Source: Acinetobacter ursingii DSM 16037 = CIP 107286 (lineage in GTDB: Bacteria; Pseudomonadota; Gammaproteobacteria; Pseudomonadales; Moraxellaceae). From it: a stretch of DNA of 64,000 nucleotides. Positions 41,181-51,955 of this stretch are shown here, in pieces; position 1 is the first letter of the stretch; every line of letters starts with the position of its first letter. Under the pieces are notes generated by a model. It made no database searches and was not told where the DNA came from. It saw nothing but the letters and a program-made list of their open reading frames with translations. The stretch covers positions 1 to 64,000 of the forward strand of contig NZ_KB849711.1 in assembly GCF_000368825.1 (NCBI RefSeq). The letters run 5' to 3'. The position numbers and the translations under genes are program-made.

Positions 41181-41878
41181 TTAATTTGATTTGGTTGCTT
41201 TTAAAACACCTATTGTCTCACACCCCAATGTTAAGGAAATACATTTTAGATTAATATTAAAAACCGCTTTAAATGGAGAAACTTTTCCATCTGTATAAGT
41301 TTTAACATTTGCAAGATACGTATACTGTCCTTTCTTAGCATCATATGTTACCTGATCACCCATAAGTAGATCTGTTTTCTCATCACCATCTTCACTGTCA
41401 GATAGTATTACGGGTATTTCAGTGAAATTATTATTTTTTATATTATATAAAAAAGCAGAGACCCTATTTCTTTTGAAAGGGATTTTAACATAGTTAACAG
41501 TACTTAACTCTCTCATTCTAAAAGCCAAAATATCTTTATCATGATATAGTAAGACTAAGTCAACATTAGATTGCAAAGGCACTGCCGTTCTTAAAACATC
41601 ATATATATCTTTACCATTTAATATTTGAATACCGTATTTTTTTAACGTATAGTTAATGTTTTTTTTGTTTTATTAATATCACCAAAATCTCTCAACATAA
41701 TCTTCAAATTAGGATTAATGGCAGAATATTTATTATATGCTCCTATATACTCTACAGGTGAGTTAACTTGAGTAGCATCTTGTAAATAATCATCCCAAAG
41801 GACATTTTCTTTGGCATTGCAAATATTAAAAAAAACACTATAAGCAATTATCATTGCTAGTAATTTTATAGATTTCAT
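41181..41878 (-). pseudogene. frameshifted exported protein, candidate T6SS immunity gene
   Basis: Two adjoining frames read as one gene. The first starts at the ATG at 41878 after GAGG, with a signal peptide (LLAMIIAYSVFFNICNA), and stops at 41642. The second carries on in another frame to 41181. They meet at eight consecutive A residues (T at 41659-41666 on the plus strand). Changing the run by one base joins ...GDINKTKK to NINYTLKKYGIQILNG... and gives a protein of about 230 residues. It directly follows the peptidoglycan-hydrolase effector and is exported, as expected for a periplasmic immunity protein. A sequencing error is possible. Confidence 0.65.
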
Positions 41879-41891
41879 TATAACCTCAAAA

Positions 41892-43937
41892 TCAATATGG
41901 TAAATTTGCATTTATAAATGGTATAGGATCAATCCTTCCATCCAATCCAACTCCTAATGTAGGAGCACTTCTAGCTTCAAAATGAAGGTGAGCGCCATTA
42001 GAAATTGTTGTCATTCCCTTTGCATTGCCTGTTGCACCAGTCTTTCCTATTATATCTCCAGTTTCTACTATAGGATCTTCCAAATTCACATTAATATCTG
42101 ACAAATGAGCGTAAAAGAAGTAGATATATTGTTTTTTTGTAAGCTTGCTTTGAGCATATTTTTTTTGCTTTTCCGCTAAATCATTGATATCAACTTTTAA
42201 GACAATCACTTTACCATATGCGCCACCAGAATCTTGAGCAACAACAATTACTCCACCACATACAGCATATATTTTTGTATCAGGATTAGCCTGTAAATCA
42301 ACACCCTGATGATTTTTAGTTCCATTATTTCTCACTTTACCAAAGGTAGCACCTTTCGCATTTGCTAATCCCGCTGTTCTTAATTTACATTGTAGTAAAG
42401 GATCATGCCACCCCTCATCACCACCAACAGTCTTTCCATCATTTTGAACTTGAGGTTTATTACTTTCACTCTTGGGTGCTGCTTGTTGAGTATTAGTAGT
42501 TTGTGAAGTTACTTTTTGCTCTTTAGGAATAGGTGCTGGTATTGGCTGTCCTTTTAATAGCTTAATAGTTTCTTCCATGCTTAAGTTTATTTTAGAAGTT
42601 TTATTCATATCAACAACATAGTTATAAATATCAATATGCCCATCAATATAGTTTCTTAACCATGCTCCATAAGCAGCTTTTGCATCACCTTTATACCTTT
42701 TCAAGAATTCTTCAGCCTGTTTAGCACCATTTTTTCCGAATTGAGTAAATAGTAATTTCCTTGCTCTTTCAGAATCCAAGGTATTCAATACAAAATTTCT
42801 CCCTCCTGTAGCTCCTTCATGGTGTAATAAATAAGCAAATTTTGCCATTGAGCTTGGCTCACTTAAATTCTGATAAGGAAGACCGGAAGTTTTAAAATTA
42901 TTAATAGCATACGCAGCAGCAGCATCAATTGCCATTTCTGCATTGAATCGCAAATTTAATTTTTGCGCTTTAGTTAATTTTGGATTATTTTTCACATATT
43001 GACCAACTAGAGAACTTTGATCATTACACATAGCGAGCCATGTTCCGTCTAAGAATTGAGTTAATCCAGCAGCAGAACTAGAATCTGCTTTACTATTAAC
43101 ATTCCACTCCCCTGTTTTTTTTATTTTTGCTGCTTCGGCATCGATAACAGCTGCTAATGAATGTGCGGTGAAACCATGTCGCTTAGCAGCACTTACAATA
43201 TAAGCTCTATATTTATTATTAAGTGGCTTTAATAAAAAATTATCTTCTGTAAATTGTGCAGCAATTATATGTGTACTATTACCAGCATCAGTTCGTTTCT
43301 GCTCTTGTCTTTCTTCAGGTAATTGATTTTTTTCTTTAGATGTTACTCTGTGGGGTTGATGAGGAGTTTTTGTACTCGATAGACTTTCAAGCACTGAGGA
43401 GACTCCATCGACTATCGGTTTACCCACCCTTTTCAAATTATTTTTAATTTCAGATACAGTCTCGTTAAGTAATCCTTCTTTTACATAATGTGATCCTTCG
43501 ACTTTAATTTTTCTTGAAGTTAATTTTAATACTTTCCGGCCTAAGGGAAGCGTTTTATGGTCAGCAATTAAATCAAAGCTGCCATTTATATTTTTGAAGA
43601 ATACTTTTAGCCCTTTAGAATGGTCTTCTATTCCTATATCATCAAATATGCCATTAGTTGTATTCTTTATAATTTTCTTGCCATCAAAATCCAATTGAAT
43701 TGTAGCTTTTAAGATTGGTTTAAAAGAAAGATCCATTAAAACTATTTTTAATTGGGTTTCATATTTATGACCGCTACTAGATCCATCTTTTAAATGAATT
43801 TTCTGCCCTATTTTCAAGTTATGAATCATTCTGCTTGATAATGAGTTAATTCTCGCAAGCTCTTTTACTGTAATACGATGTTTTCTTGAGATTCCCCAAA
43901 GAGTATCACCAGATTTAACTATATAAACATTTGACAT
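41892..43937 (-). CDS. T6SS-associated peptidoglycan hydrolase effector (LysM, lysozyme-like, M23)
   Basis: This 681-residue protein has four parts. A LysM domain (residues 4-49) is followed by a beta-rich domain (62-150). Then comes a lysozyme/lytic-transglycosylase-like domain (235-440, likely catalytic E268 in IDAEAAK, then AAGLTQFLDGTW). The last part is an M23 metallopeptidase (530-675) with zinc ligands H543 and D547 in HQGVD, H611, and HLH at 650-652. There is no signal peptide, fitting delivery by VgrG, whose gene ends 10 bp upstream. It should cut both glycan and peptide bonds of a target wall. The gene is AT-rich compared with housekeeping neighbours. Confidence 0.85.
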   Translation of the reverse strand: MSNVYIVKSGDTLWGISRKHRITVKELARINSLSSRMIHNLKIGQKIHLKDGSSSGHKYETQLKIVLMDLSFKPILKATIQLDFDGKKIIKNTTNGIFDDIGIEDHSKGLKVFFKNINGSFDLIADHKTLPLGRKVLKLTSRKIKVEGSHYVKEGLLNETVSEIKNNLKRVGKPIVDGVSSVLESLSSTKTPHQPHRVTSKEKNQLPEERQEQKRTDAGNSTHIIAAQFTEDNFLLKPLNNKYRAYIVSAAKRHGFTAHSLAAVIDAEAAKIKKTGEWNVNSKADSSSAAGLTQFLDGTWLAMCNDQSSLVGQYVKNNPKLTKAQKLNLRFNAEMAIDAAAAYAINNFKTSGLPYQNLSEPSSMAKFAYLLHHEGATGGRNFVLNTLDSERARKLLFTQFGKNGAKQAEEFLKRYKGDAKAAYGAWLRNYIDGHIDIYNYVVDMNKTSKINLSMEETIKLLKGQPIPAPIPKEQKVTSQTTNTQQAAPKSESNKPQVQNDGKTVGGDEGWHDPLLQCKLRTAGLANAKGATFGKVRNNGTKNHQGVDLQANPDTKIYAVCGGVIVVAQDSGGAYGKVIVLKVDINDLAEKQKKYAQSKLTKKQYIYFFYAHLSDINVNLEDPIVETGDIIGKTGATGNAKGMTTISNGAHLHFEARSAPTLGVGLDGRIDPIPFINANLPY

Positions 43938-43947
43938 ATAGACTTAC

Positions 43948-46900
43948 CTATTGTTCCAAATCTTTTTTTTCAGCTTGCAAACCATGCTCACCAATTTCAA
44001 ATTCATCGTCATTTTCTTCTTCGTATTTATCCTCATCATCAAAGATACTTGACCATTCATCAAAACCAATCAATGCTTCGTATCGTTTTGATTCTTCTTG
44101 CATTGATAAATTACTTTTCCCTGTTGAATTCGTTACCCCTTCCCAAATAATTTCTTTTTTATCTGGCTCATACATCTGTATTTTTGCATTTTCTATCCCC
44201 GTACCGGCTAAACTTGAGAATAAGAAATCAACAGCATACGGTCCTATTTTTGGTAATTCAGGAACCTCATATGAAACTTTAGCGCCACTCACAAACAAAT
44301 GCTGACCAGCCTTACTCTCAAACTTACCACCTGTGGTTGAAAACACACCATCGGCATTAATTTTGAGTTGCGACCCACCCGCTGTTAGTACAATCTCTTT
44401 AGGACTGGTGATTTCAATCTTATCTTCAGTAGAAATCAGTTTAATCACCTTCTTGGCAATTGCTTCAATCGCATCGTCCTGCGCCTGCAACTCCAATTTC
44501 CCTTTTGCGGCATAAGCCCTAAAGCCCTTTTGTGCAGCAAACAAACTAATCTTATCCTGCGCATGTCCAATAATATTTTTCTGTGCGCTCAAATTAATTG
44601 AACCACTGGCACTCTCAGCAATATCCTGAGAGGCCTGTAAAATAATATTTTCAGGCGTAGTTAATGCAATTCCATTCGGTGATGCCAACAACATCAATGC
44701 CTGTCTAAAAATCTTGCCTTGTTCTTGTTGCTTGGCATCGGAACTACTTTCCAGACCTTGAGTATAACCTTCCATAAAGCCTTGTAATGAGCTCAATGCT
44801 TTAGATGGGGTAATTTCTAGCTTGCTACCTTTGCTAAAAGTCCCACAACTACTCATCAAGTCAAAGTCTTTAATATCGACATTGGCTAAAACTTTTCCAA
44901 CTTCTTTAATACTCTCAAACGGGTTCTGCTGAATCCGATCTTTAATGCTGGCAAGCTTACCTTTAATAATATCAGCACCATTTTCTTCTACGTTTTCAAT
45001 GAATTCTTTTAAGTTTTCTACCGCATCTTTGGCATCACTAAAGAATGCATTAAATTCTTCTACCGCGCTTTTGGCATCTCCACCAAGCGCACCAATATCC
45101 TCAATGAAACCACCGCAATCTTTAAGGGCATGGATAGGATCATTATTCATACCTTCTTTAAATAGACTTAAAGTGTTGTCAAGTGCTTGACCTGAAGTTT
45201 TAAGCTCTAATGATTGAATAAATTTTGGTAAGCGATTAATCACATTCAACGCATCAGTCTGCTGCTTTGCAGCAATTTCACTGAGCATTTTCATATTGTC
45301 ATAGCCCTGTGACAATAATGATTGTGCTTGAGCCGCTTCCAAATGATCAGCAATCGCCTGTTCCTGTGCATAAGTACTAATCAGCATTCCCTTACCTGCA
45401 CGCACAGCACCATATTGATCGGTTCTCAGTTCAAAACCTTCACCACGCCCTTGACTGATTTCTTGTTGTTTAGGGTGACTTAAATTACCCAGATTTAATT
45501 GACTGGCACCATGACTACTATGTAACTGGGTACTAATCTGTCCAGTAGTATCATCAAACCGAAGCTGGTTAAAGCCTGAGCCTGCGACTTCTTGTGAACG
45601 AATACCACTCAAATTTCGGGTTGCGGGCAATTGTCCTTTTACATCAAATTTTGTGGGTGAACGTTGCGCTTCATGGATTCGCCCCGTTACAAATGGTCGA
45701 TCGACATCGCCATCAAAAAAGTCAATGACGACGAGTTCTCCTACACGGGGTAGAAATCTTGCGCCATATCCTTCGCCAGCCCACGGTGTCAGTACATCGA
45801 CCCAAGCAGAGTCTGCGTCATTCTCATTGGCACCTGCGCCACCATCATGCGCATGATCCTGATCTCGGGTAAACAGAAAACGAACTTTGATTCGCCCCCA
45901 TTCATCGACATAAATTTCTTCATTTTCTGGTCCAACCACACGCGCACGTTGTGGATAAACCGATGGTCGATGCTGCAAAGGTTGATATTCTGGGACAACT
46001 TTAATCTGGCGGCGTATTAGGGTTAGCTCATTGCCTTGGCGTTCATCCTTTTGCAATGAGGACAATGCCGTTCTGGACATTAAGCGTTCAAATTGTTGTT
46101 GAATATCTTTTGGCAAATTATTCTGGTTATAAAAGCGTTTTTCATAAATCAGAAATTGCCGATCACTTCCCGTGTGTTGGTCAATTTCTGGATGTCCTGT
46201 GAGTTCAAACCAGTAACCGACTTGGGTATCTCTTACCGTCGTTTGAGCTTTAAAATATTTAGCATGTATTTCCTGATAGGCGCTTAAATTTTGATTCAGC
46301 CGCTCAATCTGCTCCGAACCAGAAGGCGTTGCCTGATCGGCTCCAGTCAGATCTGAAGTCCATGCGGCACTCACAGACCAAGCCTGTTCAAGGCTTAGGC
46401 TTTCATTGTTATACTGATCGCTGTACAAATGCGCGCTTAATACGGAACCACTACCTTCATCCTGAGTCAGACCATCCGCTTGCCAACGTTGTACATAAGC
46501 CGCCGTTGATTGTAATTGGCGGTGTGCAATCAAACTGATCATACTGTCAAAATATTCTGTGGCATGGCTACGGTGAAAACGAATCACACGACGACTCATA
46601 GCAGCAAAATGTTGTTGATCATCGATCAAACGTAGTTTCTGTGACTCAATATCGTGTAGCGTATGTACAACAATATTGTTTTGTTCATCAATTAGCCAAT
46701 TAATCCCCTCACTACGCCATAAACGGGTTAGAAAGTCATGATCCGTCTCATTATTTTGCATAGTAAAGGGACGAATATCATAGTTTTGACCAAGCCCACT
46801 CAAATCAAGCGTCAAACTTGCAGCAAATAAGCTGCTTTTAGCTTGCCACTCTTTAAATAAAATTTCCGTAATTTCGGGTACACTTTTATTCATAAAGACA

Positions 46901-47271
46901 CGGCTATTTCGTCGTTTATGCCAAAGTGCGGTCGGGTCTTGTACAGTAAGTGTATAAAGGGTCAATGCACCATCACTCTGACCTTGACTGGCTTGTGTAA
47001 TGATCCCTGAAGTTCGTGAAAATTGCCCCAGATCATTGATCTGGTCGACTGCGACCTGACAGCCAATAAATTGTTTTAGTGCAATGTGTGCATTATTTGA
47101 CAAACATGTGAGCTGAAGATTTAAGCCATCATTGAGCGCATGATGCCCGTCAATACGCTGTAAAAAAACCTGAGTATTGAGTAAGGCGTGACTAAATTGC
47201 ACATGGATGGCGCGTTTTAAAGTGCCAAAACCCGCCTGTTCCAAAATACTATAAATATTATTTAACATCAT
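43948..47271 (-). CDS. vgrG: type VI secretion tip protein VgrG with C-terminal extension
   Basis: This 1107-residue spike protein has a gp27-like base to about residue 400. The gp5 OB-fold follows (ARVVGPENEEIYVDEWGRIKVRF, cut here, then WAGEGYGARFLPRVGELV). A DUF2345-type beta-helix comes next (LLASPNGIALTTPENIILQA ... LKINADGVFSTTGG). The last about 100 residues form a transthyretin-like domain (GTGIENAKIQMYEPDKKEI) and an acidic tail. Such tails carry cargo. The gene starts with ATGATG after GAAGAAAG. The effector gene follows at once. No other T6SS structural genes are in the window, so this is an orphan VgrG cassette. Confidence 0.93.
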   Translation of the reverse strand: MMLNNIYSILEQAGFGTLKRAIHVQFSHALLNTQVFLQRIDGHHALNDGLNLQLTCLSNNAHIALKQFIGCQVAVDQINDLGQFSRTSGIITQASQGQSDGALTLYTLTVQDPTALWHKRRNSRVFMNKSVPEITEILFKEWQAKSSLFAASLTLDLSGLGQNYDIRPFTMQNNETDHDFLTRLWRSEGINWLIDEQNNIVVHTLHDIESQKLRLIDDQQHFAAMSRRVIRFHRSHATEYFDSMISLIAHRQLQSTAAYVQRWQADGLTQDEGSGSVLSAHLYSDQYNNESLSLEQAWSVSAAWTSDLTGADQATPSGSEQIERLNQNLSAYQEIHAKYFKAQTTVRDTQVGYWFELTGHPEIDQHTGSDRQFLIYEKRFYNQNNLPKDIQQQFERLMSRTALSSLQKDERQGNELTLIRRQIKVVPEYQPLQHRPSVYPQRARVVGPENEEIYVDEWGRIKVRFLFTRDQDHAHDGGAGANENDADSAWVDVLTPWAGEGYGARFLPRVGELVVIDFFDGDVDRPFVTGRIHEAQRSPTKFDVKGQLPATRNLSGIRSQEVAGSGFNQLRFDDTTGQISTQLHSSHGASQLNLGNLSHPKQQEISQGRGEGFELRTDQYGAVRAGKGMLISTYAQEQAIADHLEAAQAQSLLSQGYDNMKMLSEIAAKQQTDALNVINRLPKFIQSLELKTSGQALDNTLSLFKEGMNNDPIHALKDCGGFIEDIGALGGDAKSAVEEFNAFFSDAKDAVENLKEFIENVEENGADIIKGKLASIKDRIQQNPFESIKEVGKVLANVDIKDFDLMSSCGTFSKGSKLEITPSKALSSLQGFMEGYTQGLESSSDAKQQEQGKIFRQALMLLASPNGIALTTPENIILQASQDIAESASGSINLSAQKNIIGHAQDKISLFAAQKGFRAYAAKGKLELQAQDDAIEAIAKKVIKLISTEDKIEITSPKEIVLTAGGSQLKINADGVFSTTGGKFESKAGQHLFVSGAKVSYEVPELPKIGPYAVDFLFSSLAGTGIENAKIQMYEPDKKEIIWEGVTNSTGKSNLSMQEESKRYEALIGFDEWSSIFDDEDKYEEENDDEFEIGEHGLQAEKKDLEQ

Positions 47272-47365
47272 CTTTCTTCATTTTTAGTTTTATTGATATC
47301 AATCGCGCGTAAGTTTAAAAAATACAGACCGTATCGTCTAGTTGTTTTTTATTTTTATTCCATAA

Positions 47366-47387
47366 AAAAAGAGCCGAAGCTCTTTTT
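47366..47387 (-). terminator. malic enzyme terminator
   Basis: On the minus strand AAAAAGAGC-TTCG-GCTCTTTTT forms a tight stem with a UUCG loop followed by T residues. It lies 33 bp after the malic enzyme stop codon and before vgrG. Confidence 0.85.
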
Positions 47388-47419
47388 GTGAATGTAGCGA
47401 CTTTAATCACTAACCTTCA

Positions 47420-49120
47420 TTAAAAAGGTACGCGCTTATAAGTACGATATTCAGGTTGCCAAAACTCTTTTTCGATATTGCTTTGAATTTGCTCATCGGT
47501 TAATGGCACTGCAACACCATCCGCTATCGCCGCTTGCGCAACTTTTAATGCAATCACACGCGAGACATTTTGAATATCTGCAATCGGTGGAAGTAAATCG
47601 GCCTCGGCATTTTTCAATAATGGCGAACAATCTGCCAATGCATTACTAGAGGCCATGAGCATATTTTCTGTCACGCGCTTAGCACCCGAAGCAATCACGC
47701 CCAAGCCAATCCCTGGAAAAATATAGGAATTATTACACTGCGCAATATGATACAAGCGCCCTTGATAATTGACTGGAGTAAATGGACTCCCTGTCGCAAT
47801 CAATGCCTGACCATTGGTCCATTGAATGATATCAGCAGGCACAGCTTCTACCCGTGAAGTTGGATTGGACAATGGCATCACAATCGGACGCTCACAGTTT
47901 GCATTAAGTGCTTCGATTACTTCCTGAGTAAATAATCCCGGTTGACCTGAAACTCCAATCAAAACGGTAGGTTTGGCATTCTTTACCACATCCAGTAAAG
48001 AAATCACATCTTCAACCTTGGCCCAATCGGAGATAACATCCGCCTTTTGTGCAAGTTTGCGCTGAAAATCCAGTAAATTTGGCTGGTTCTCTGTAATGAG
48101 ACCAAAACGATCGACCATAAAGACTCGAGCAAGAGCCTCAGCATCGCTTAAACCCTCAGCCACCATTTGGGCAATAATTTGCTCCGCGATGCCGCACCCT
48201 GCCGAACCTGCCCCTAAAAAAGTGACAATCTGATCTTTGAGTTGTTTGCCCGCAGCACGACTTGCTGCAATTAAACTTCCCACTGATACCGCAGCTGTAC
48301 CTTGAATATCATCATTAAAACAGCAGAATTTATCACGATATTTGGTCAATAAAGGCATCGCATTTTTTTGTGCGAAATCTTCAAACTGAATCAAGGCATG
48401 TGGCCAACGACGGCGAATTCCAGTTAAGACCTGATCGATAAAATCATAATATTCTTCGCCAGTAATTCGCGGTTCACGCCAACCCATGTATAAAGGATCA
48501 TTGAGTAATTGTTGATTATTGGTTCCAACATCAATCGTGATCGGTAAAGTATAAGCAGGACTAATCCCCCCACATGCGGTATAGAGTGATAGCTTTCCGA
48601 TTGGAATCCCCATCCCGCCAATACCCTGATCACCCAGTCCCAAAATACGTTCGCCGTCGGTAATCACAATCACTTTAACGTTACGACGATTAATATTTTG
48701 CAAAATATCATCAATGTGTTCACGGTCTGGATAAGACACAAATACCCCACGATGACGACGATAGATATCAGAAAAACGCTGACAGGCCTCACCTACTGTT
48801 GGTGTATAAATAATCGGCATCATTTCTTCTAAATGATCTTCGATTAAACGATAAAACAGGGTTTCATTAGTATCCTGAATATTTCGTAAATAAATGTGCT
48901 TATTGATCGCATCATTAAAAGCTGCGAACTGTTGGTAAGAGCGCTGACTTTGTTCTTCGATGGTTTCTATCACATGTGGCAGTAAACCATGTAAATTGAA
49001 TTGGCCACGTTCTTGTTGGGAAAAAGCTGAGCCTTTATTGAGTAGCGGGAGTTCCAGAAGGGTAAAGCCAGCATAGGGAATATAAAGTGGATGTTTTTTT
49101 GCGGTGTTTTCAGCGGTCAT
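47420..49120 (-). CDS. maeA: NAD-dependent malic enzyme
   Basis: This 566-residue enzyme converts malate to pyruvate and CO2 with reduction of NAD. The malic enzyme signature is [19 protein letters not shown], and the nucleotide-binding site is [15 protein letters not shown]. The N-terminal malic domain contains [20 protein letters not shown]. The length matches the E. coli MaeA (SfcA) type and not the longer MaeB with a phosphotransacetylase domain. It forms a single-gene unit. Confidence 0.95.
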   Translation of the reverse strand: MTAENTAKKHPLYIPYAGFTLLELPLLNKGSAFSQQERGQFNLHGLLPHVIETIEEQSQRSYQQFAAFNDAINKHIYLRNIQDTNETLFYRLIEDHLEEMMPIIYTPTVGEACQRFSDIYRRHRGVFVSYPDREHIDDILQNINRRNVKVIVITDGERILGLGDQGIGGMGIPIGKLSLYTACGGISPAYTLPITIDVGTNNQQLLNDPLYMGWREPRITGEEYYDFIDQVLTGIRRRWPHALIQFEDFAQKNAMPLLTKYRDKFCCFNDDIQGTAAVSVGSLIAASRAAGKQLKDQIVTFLGAGSAGCGIAEQIIAQMVAEGLSDAEALARVFMVDRFGLITENQPNLLDFQRKLAQKADVISDWAKVEDVISLLDVVKNAKPTVLIGVSGQPGLFTQEVIEALNANCERPIVMPLSNPTSRVEAVPADIIQWTNGQALIATGSPFTPVNYQGRLYHIAQCNNSYIFPGIGLGVIASGAKRVTENMLMASSNALADCSPLLKNAEADLLPPIADIQNVSRVIALKVAQAAIADGVAVPLTDEQIQSNIEKEFWQPEYRTYKRVPF

Positions 49121-49365
49121 TGCCTATCTCATTGTTCAGCTCAAGTGCCAAACGGTTATTCATTCAAATCATCGGTTCGATATAGCTTACGCGCTTTTTT
49201 AGCAAAATAGGTATTTCCAAAATTGATAGTCGAATAGATCACATTTTATGTTCAAATAGAATCTGGTGGGAGGTTTATGGCGCTTTTACATATCGTAGCG
49301 AATGAGATAAATACTTCTGGATATACTGAACATATTCTGAGCTTTTGATTCTATTGATTATAAAT

Positions 49366-49950
49366 ATGTTTATTGTAAAACCATCCTTTTTATCAATGTC
49401 TGGATTGGCGTTGATCCTTCTATTAACCGGCTGTCAAAGTGTTTCAAAAACAACCAATAAAGTTGGTTCATGGTTAGGCGTCAAGCCACCTGTTCCCAGA
49501 GTCGATGCCAACGGCATTGTTGATCTTAGTCAAACCACCCTGAATCAACTGGAACAATTCAATGCAAACATGCCCAAAAATCAATGGGTTTATATGAAAA
49601 ATAAAACACAGGATATCTATATCCTACAAAATAAATCTGATGATCAATCTATTTTATCATTTCGTTTTAACTGTCAATTGAGCAATCAGAAACCAACCTT
49701 TTATTTATACAATGCCAAAGGTGAGCAAATCTTGAGCACATACGATGATAAACTTGGACAAATTCAATTTCTTCTCGATAATAAAAACTATTTAAATCCT
49801 TTTAATCTGTATTCCAGTCAAAAACTTGAGACCTTTAAAAAAGAGCTCGCGACAGCCAAGACCATCAAAATTTATCATGCAGGACATTTATATCGCTTTG
49901 AAAATCAACATGCTGAGTTACTCAGTAAACCTGTTTCTTGTCAGGAATAA
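49366..49950 (+). CDS. putative lipoprotein, unknown function
   Basis: This is a 194-residue protein starting at the ATG at 49366; an earlier TTG would add seven hydrophobic residues. The signal sequence ends in the lipobox LLTGC, followed by QSVSKTTNKVGSWLGVKPP. The mature part is predicted mainly beta, without a motif I know. It precedes argS by 138 bp. Function unknown. Confidence 0.8.
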   Translation: MFIVKPSFLSMSGLALILLLTGCQSVSKTTNKVGSWLGVKPPVPRVDANGIVDLSQTTLNQLEQFNANMPKNQWVYMKNKTQDIYILQNKSDDQSILSFRFNCQLSNQKPTFYLYNAKGEQILSTYDDKLGQIQFLLDNKNYLNPFNLYSSQKLETFKKELATAKTIKIYHAGHLYRFENQHAELLSKPVSCQE

Positions 49951-50088
49951 TCCAAAATAAAAGATTGGATCAAATCCCTCTCAGCATTCATTAAAATTAA
50001 ATCGGTGGTGAAATCAAACAGCCTCACCTAAAGCGGACAAAATTTGCTATATTGAGCGTTTTTCCGCGAACATTCGTTTTAGATAGAT

Positions 50089-51879
50089 ATGAATACCGCC
50101 ATACAAGCAGCTCTTGATCATGCCGTGCAATCTCTTCAACAAGCAGGGATTCTTCCTTCGGATTGGACTAACAACAGTGTGTTAACCCGAACCAAAGACC
50201 GAAGTCATGGTGACTTTGCTTCCAACATTGCGATGGTTGGAGCAAAAGCTGCGGGTATGAAACCACGTGATTTGGCTGAAAAAGTATTGGCACATCTGCC
50301 AGAAGTCGCAGACATTACTAAAGCTGAAATTGCAGGTCCAGGGTTTATCAACTTTTTCTTAAATGCAGATCAGCGTTACGCTGTACTCGACCAAATTCAG
50401 GCACAAAAAGATCAATTCGGTCGTAGTCAGGCCAATGGCGCACAAAAAATTCAGGTGGAATTTGTCTCTGCCAATCCAACTTCAAGTCTGCATGTCGGAC
50501 ATGGTCGCGGTGCCGCTTATGGTATGACTGTAGCGAACTTACTAGAAGCGACGGGTGCCAAAGTTGATCGTGAATATTATGTCAATGATGCAGGTCGTCA
50601 AATGGATATTTTGGCGACTTCGACTTATTTACGTTATCTTGAATTACTTGGACAAAACCTTGTTTTTCCTAAAAATGCCTATCAAGGTGATTACGTCAAG
50701 GAAATTGCACAAAGCATTATCAACAAAGACGGCGATGCATATGTTCGTGCGGTAGCCAATGTTTATCGCGATGTGCCAGAAGATGTGCAATATGCCGCTG
50801 AACTGGATGCCGAAGGCAATAAAGTGGTTCTCTCTGGTGATAAAGAAAAACATATTGATGGGCTGATTGCCAATTCACAGCAGTTACTCGGCGAAGGATA
50901 TCGTGTTTTTCATCAGGCCGCGCTAAAAGCCATTTTAGATGACATTAAAGATGATCTTGCCGATTTTGGTGTGACTTTTGATCGCTGGTTCAGTGAAGCA
51001 TCATTGGCGGATAAAATTGAAGAAGCCTTACAAACCCTAGATCAACGTGGTTTTCTCTATGAAAAAGACGGCAATATCTGGTTTAAATCGACTGAATTTG
51101 GGGATGAAAAAGACCGTGTTGTGAAACGCCGCAATGGGCAAACCACATATTTTGCATCTGACATCGCCTATCATTTAGATAAATTACAACGTGGTTATAC
51201 CCATATCGTGGATATCTGGGGTTCAGATCACCACGGTTATATCGCACGTGTAAAAGCTGCGATTGATGCGATGGGTTATGACTCTGCCAAACTTACGGTA
51301 CTTCTAGTTCAGTTTGTAAGTTTATGGCGTGGTGGTGAAATGGTACAAATGTCCTCGCGTTCAGGTCAGTTTGTGACTTTACGTGAACTCCGTGAAGAAG
51401 TCGGTAATGATGCAGCCCGTTTTTACTATGTGATGCGTAAATCTGAGCAACATATTGACTTCGACTTGGATCTTGCAGTATCACAAAGCAAGGACAATGC
51501 GGTGTATTACATTCAATATGCGCATGCGCGAATCTGTCGTATGCTAGAAAAAGCAGCGACCAGCGCAGTGAATTTTGATGCTGTTCAGGCACGTCAATAT
51601 GCGTCACGTCTGGAACTGGACGCTGAAACAGAAATTCTATCGAAACTGGCTGCCTATCCAGATATTATTGTACGTGCGGCAAATGCTTACGAACCGCATC
51701 AAATTGGTAATTATTTGAAAGAGTTAGCAGCATTATTCCACGGCTGGTACAATGAGCATAAAGTGTTAAATGATGATGCAGAACTCACTCAAGCGCGTCT
51801 TTTGTTGTCCGTCAATGTACAACAAGTGTTGCGTAATGGTTTGGAATTGCTTGGTGTATCTGCGCCAGAATCAATGTAA
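50089..51879 (+). CDS. argS: arginyl-tRNA synthetase
   Basis: This 596-residue class I synthetase charges tRNA-Arg. The N-terminal Add-1 domain reads DRSHGDFASNIAMVGAK. HIGH-type motif HVGHGRG lies at about residues 129-135. The KMSKS loop is replaced by MSSRSG, as in many ArgRS enzymes. The C-terminal anticodon-binding DALR domain starts near residue 480. The length is normal. Confidence 0.97.
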   Translation: MNTAIQAALDHAVQSLQQAGILPSDWTNNSVLTRTKDRSHGDFASNIAMVGAKAAGMKPRDLAEKVLAHLPEVADITKAEIAGPGFINFFLNADQRYAVLDQIQAQKDQFGRSQANGAQKIQVEFVSANPTSSLHVGHGRGAAYGMTVANLLEATGAKVDREYYVNDAGRQMDILATSTYLRYLELLGQNLVFPKNAYQGDYVKEIAQSIINKDGDAYVRAVANVYRDVPEDVQYAAELDAEGNKVVLSGDKEKHIDGLIANSQQLLGEGYRVFHQAALKAILDDIKDDLADFGVTFDRWFSEASLADKIEEALQTLDQRGFLYEKDGNIWFKSTEFGDEKDRVVKRRNGQTTYFASDIAYHLDKLQRGYTHIVDIWGSDHHGYIARVKAAIDAMGYDSAKLTVLLVQFVSLWRGGEMVQMSSRSGQFVTLRELREEVGNDAARFYYVMRKSEQHIDFDLDLAVSQSKDNAVYYIQYAHARICRMLEKAATSAVNFDAVQARQYASRLELDAETEILSKLAAYPDIIVRAANAYEPHQIGNYLKELAALFHGWYNEHKVLNDDAELTQARLLLSVNVQQVLRNGLELLGVSAPESM

Positions 51880-51955
51880 ATCATCTATTGTTTGACTTGT
51901 AGCTCAGACCAATTCCTGTTTTTGGTCTGACGACCTAATTTGAAGAGGATTTCAC

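Noticed and set aside
51330..51365. Missing KMSKS motif in ArgS as a sign of damage
   Set aside because: Many ArgRS enzymes lack the canonical motif; the gene is otherwise full length.
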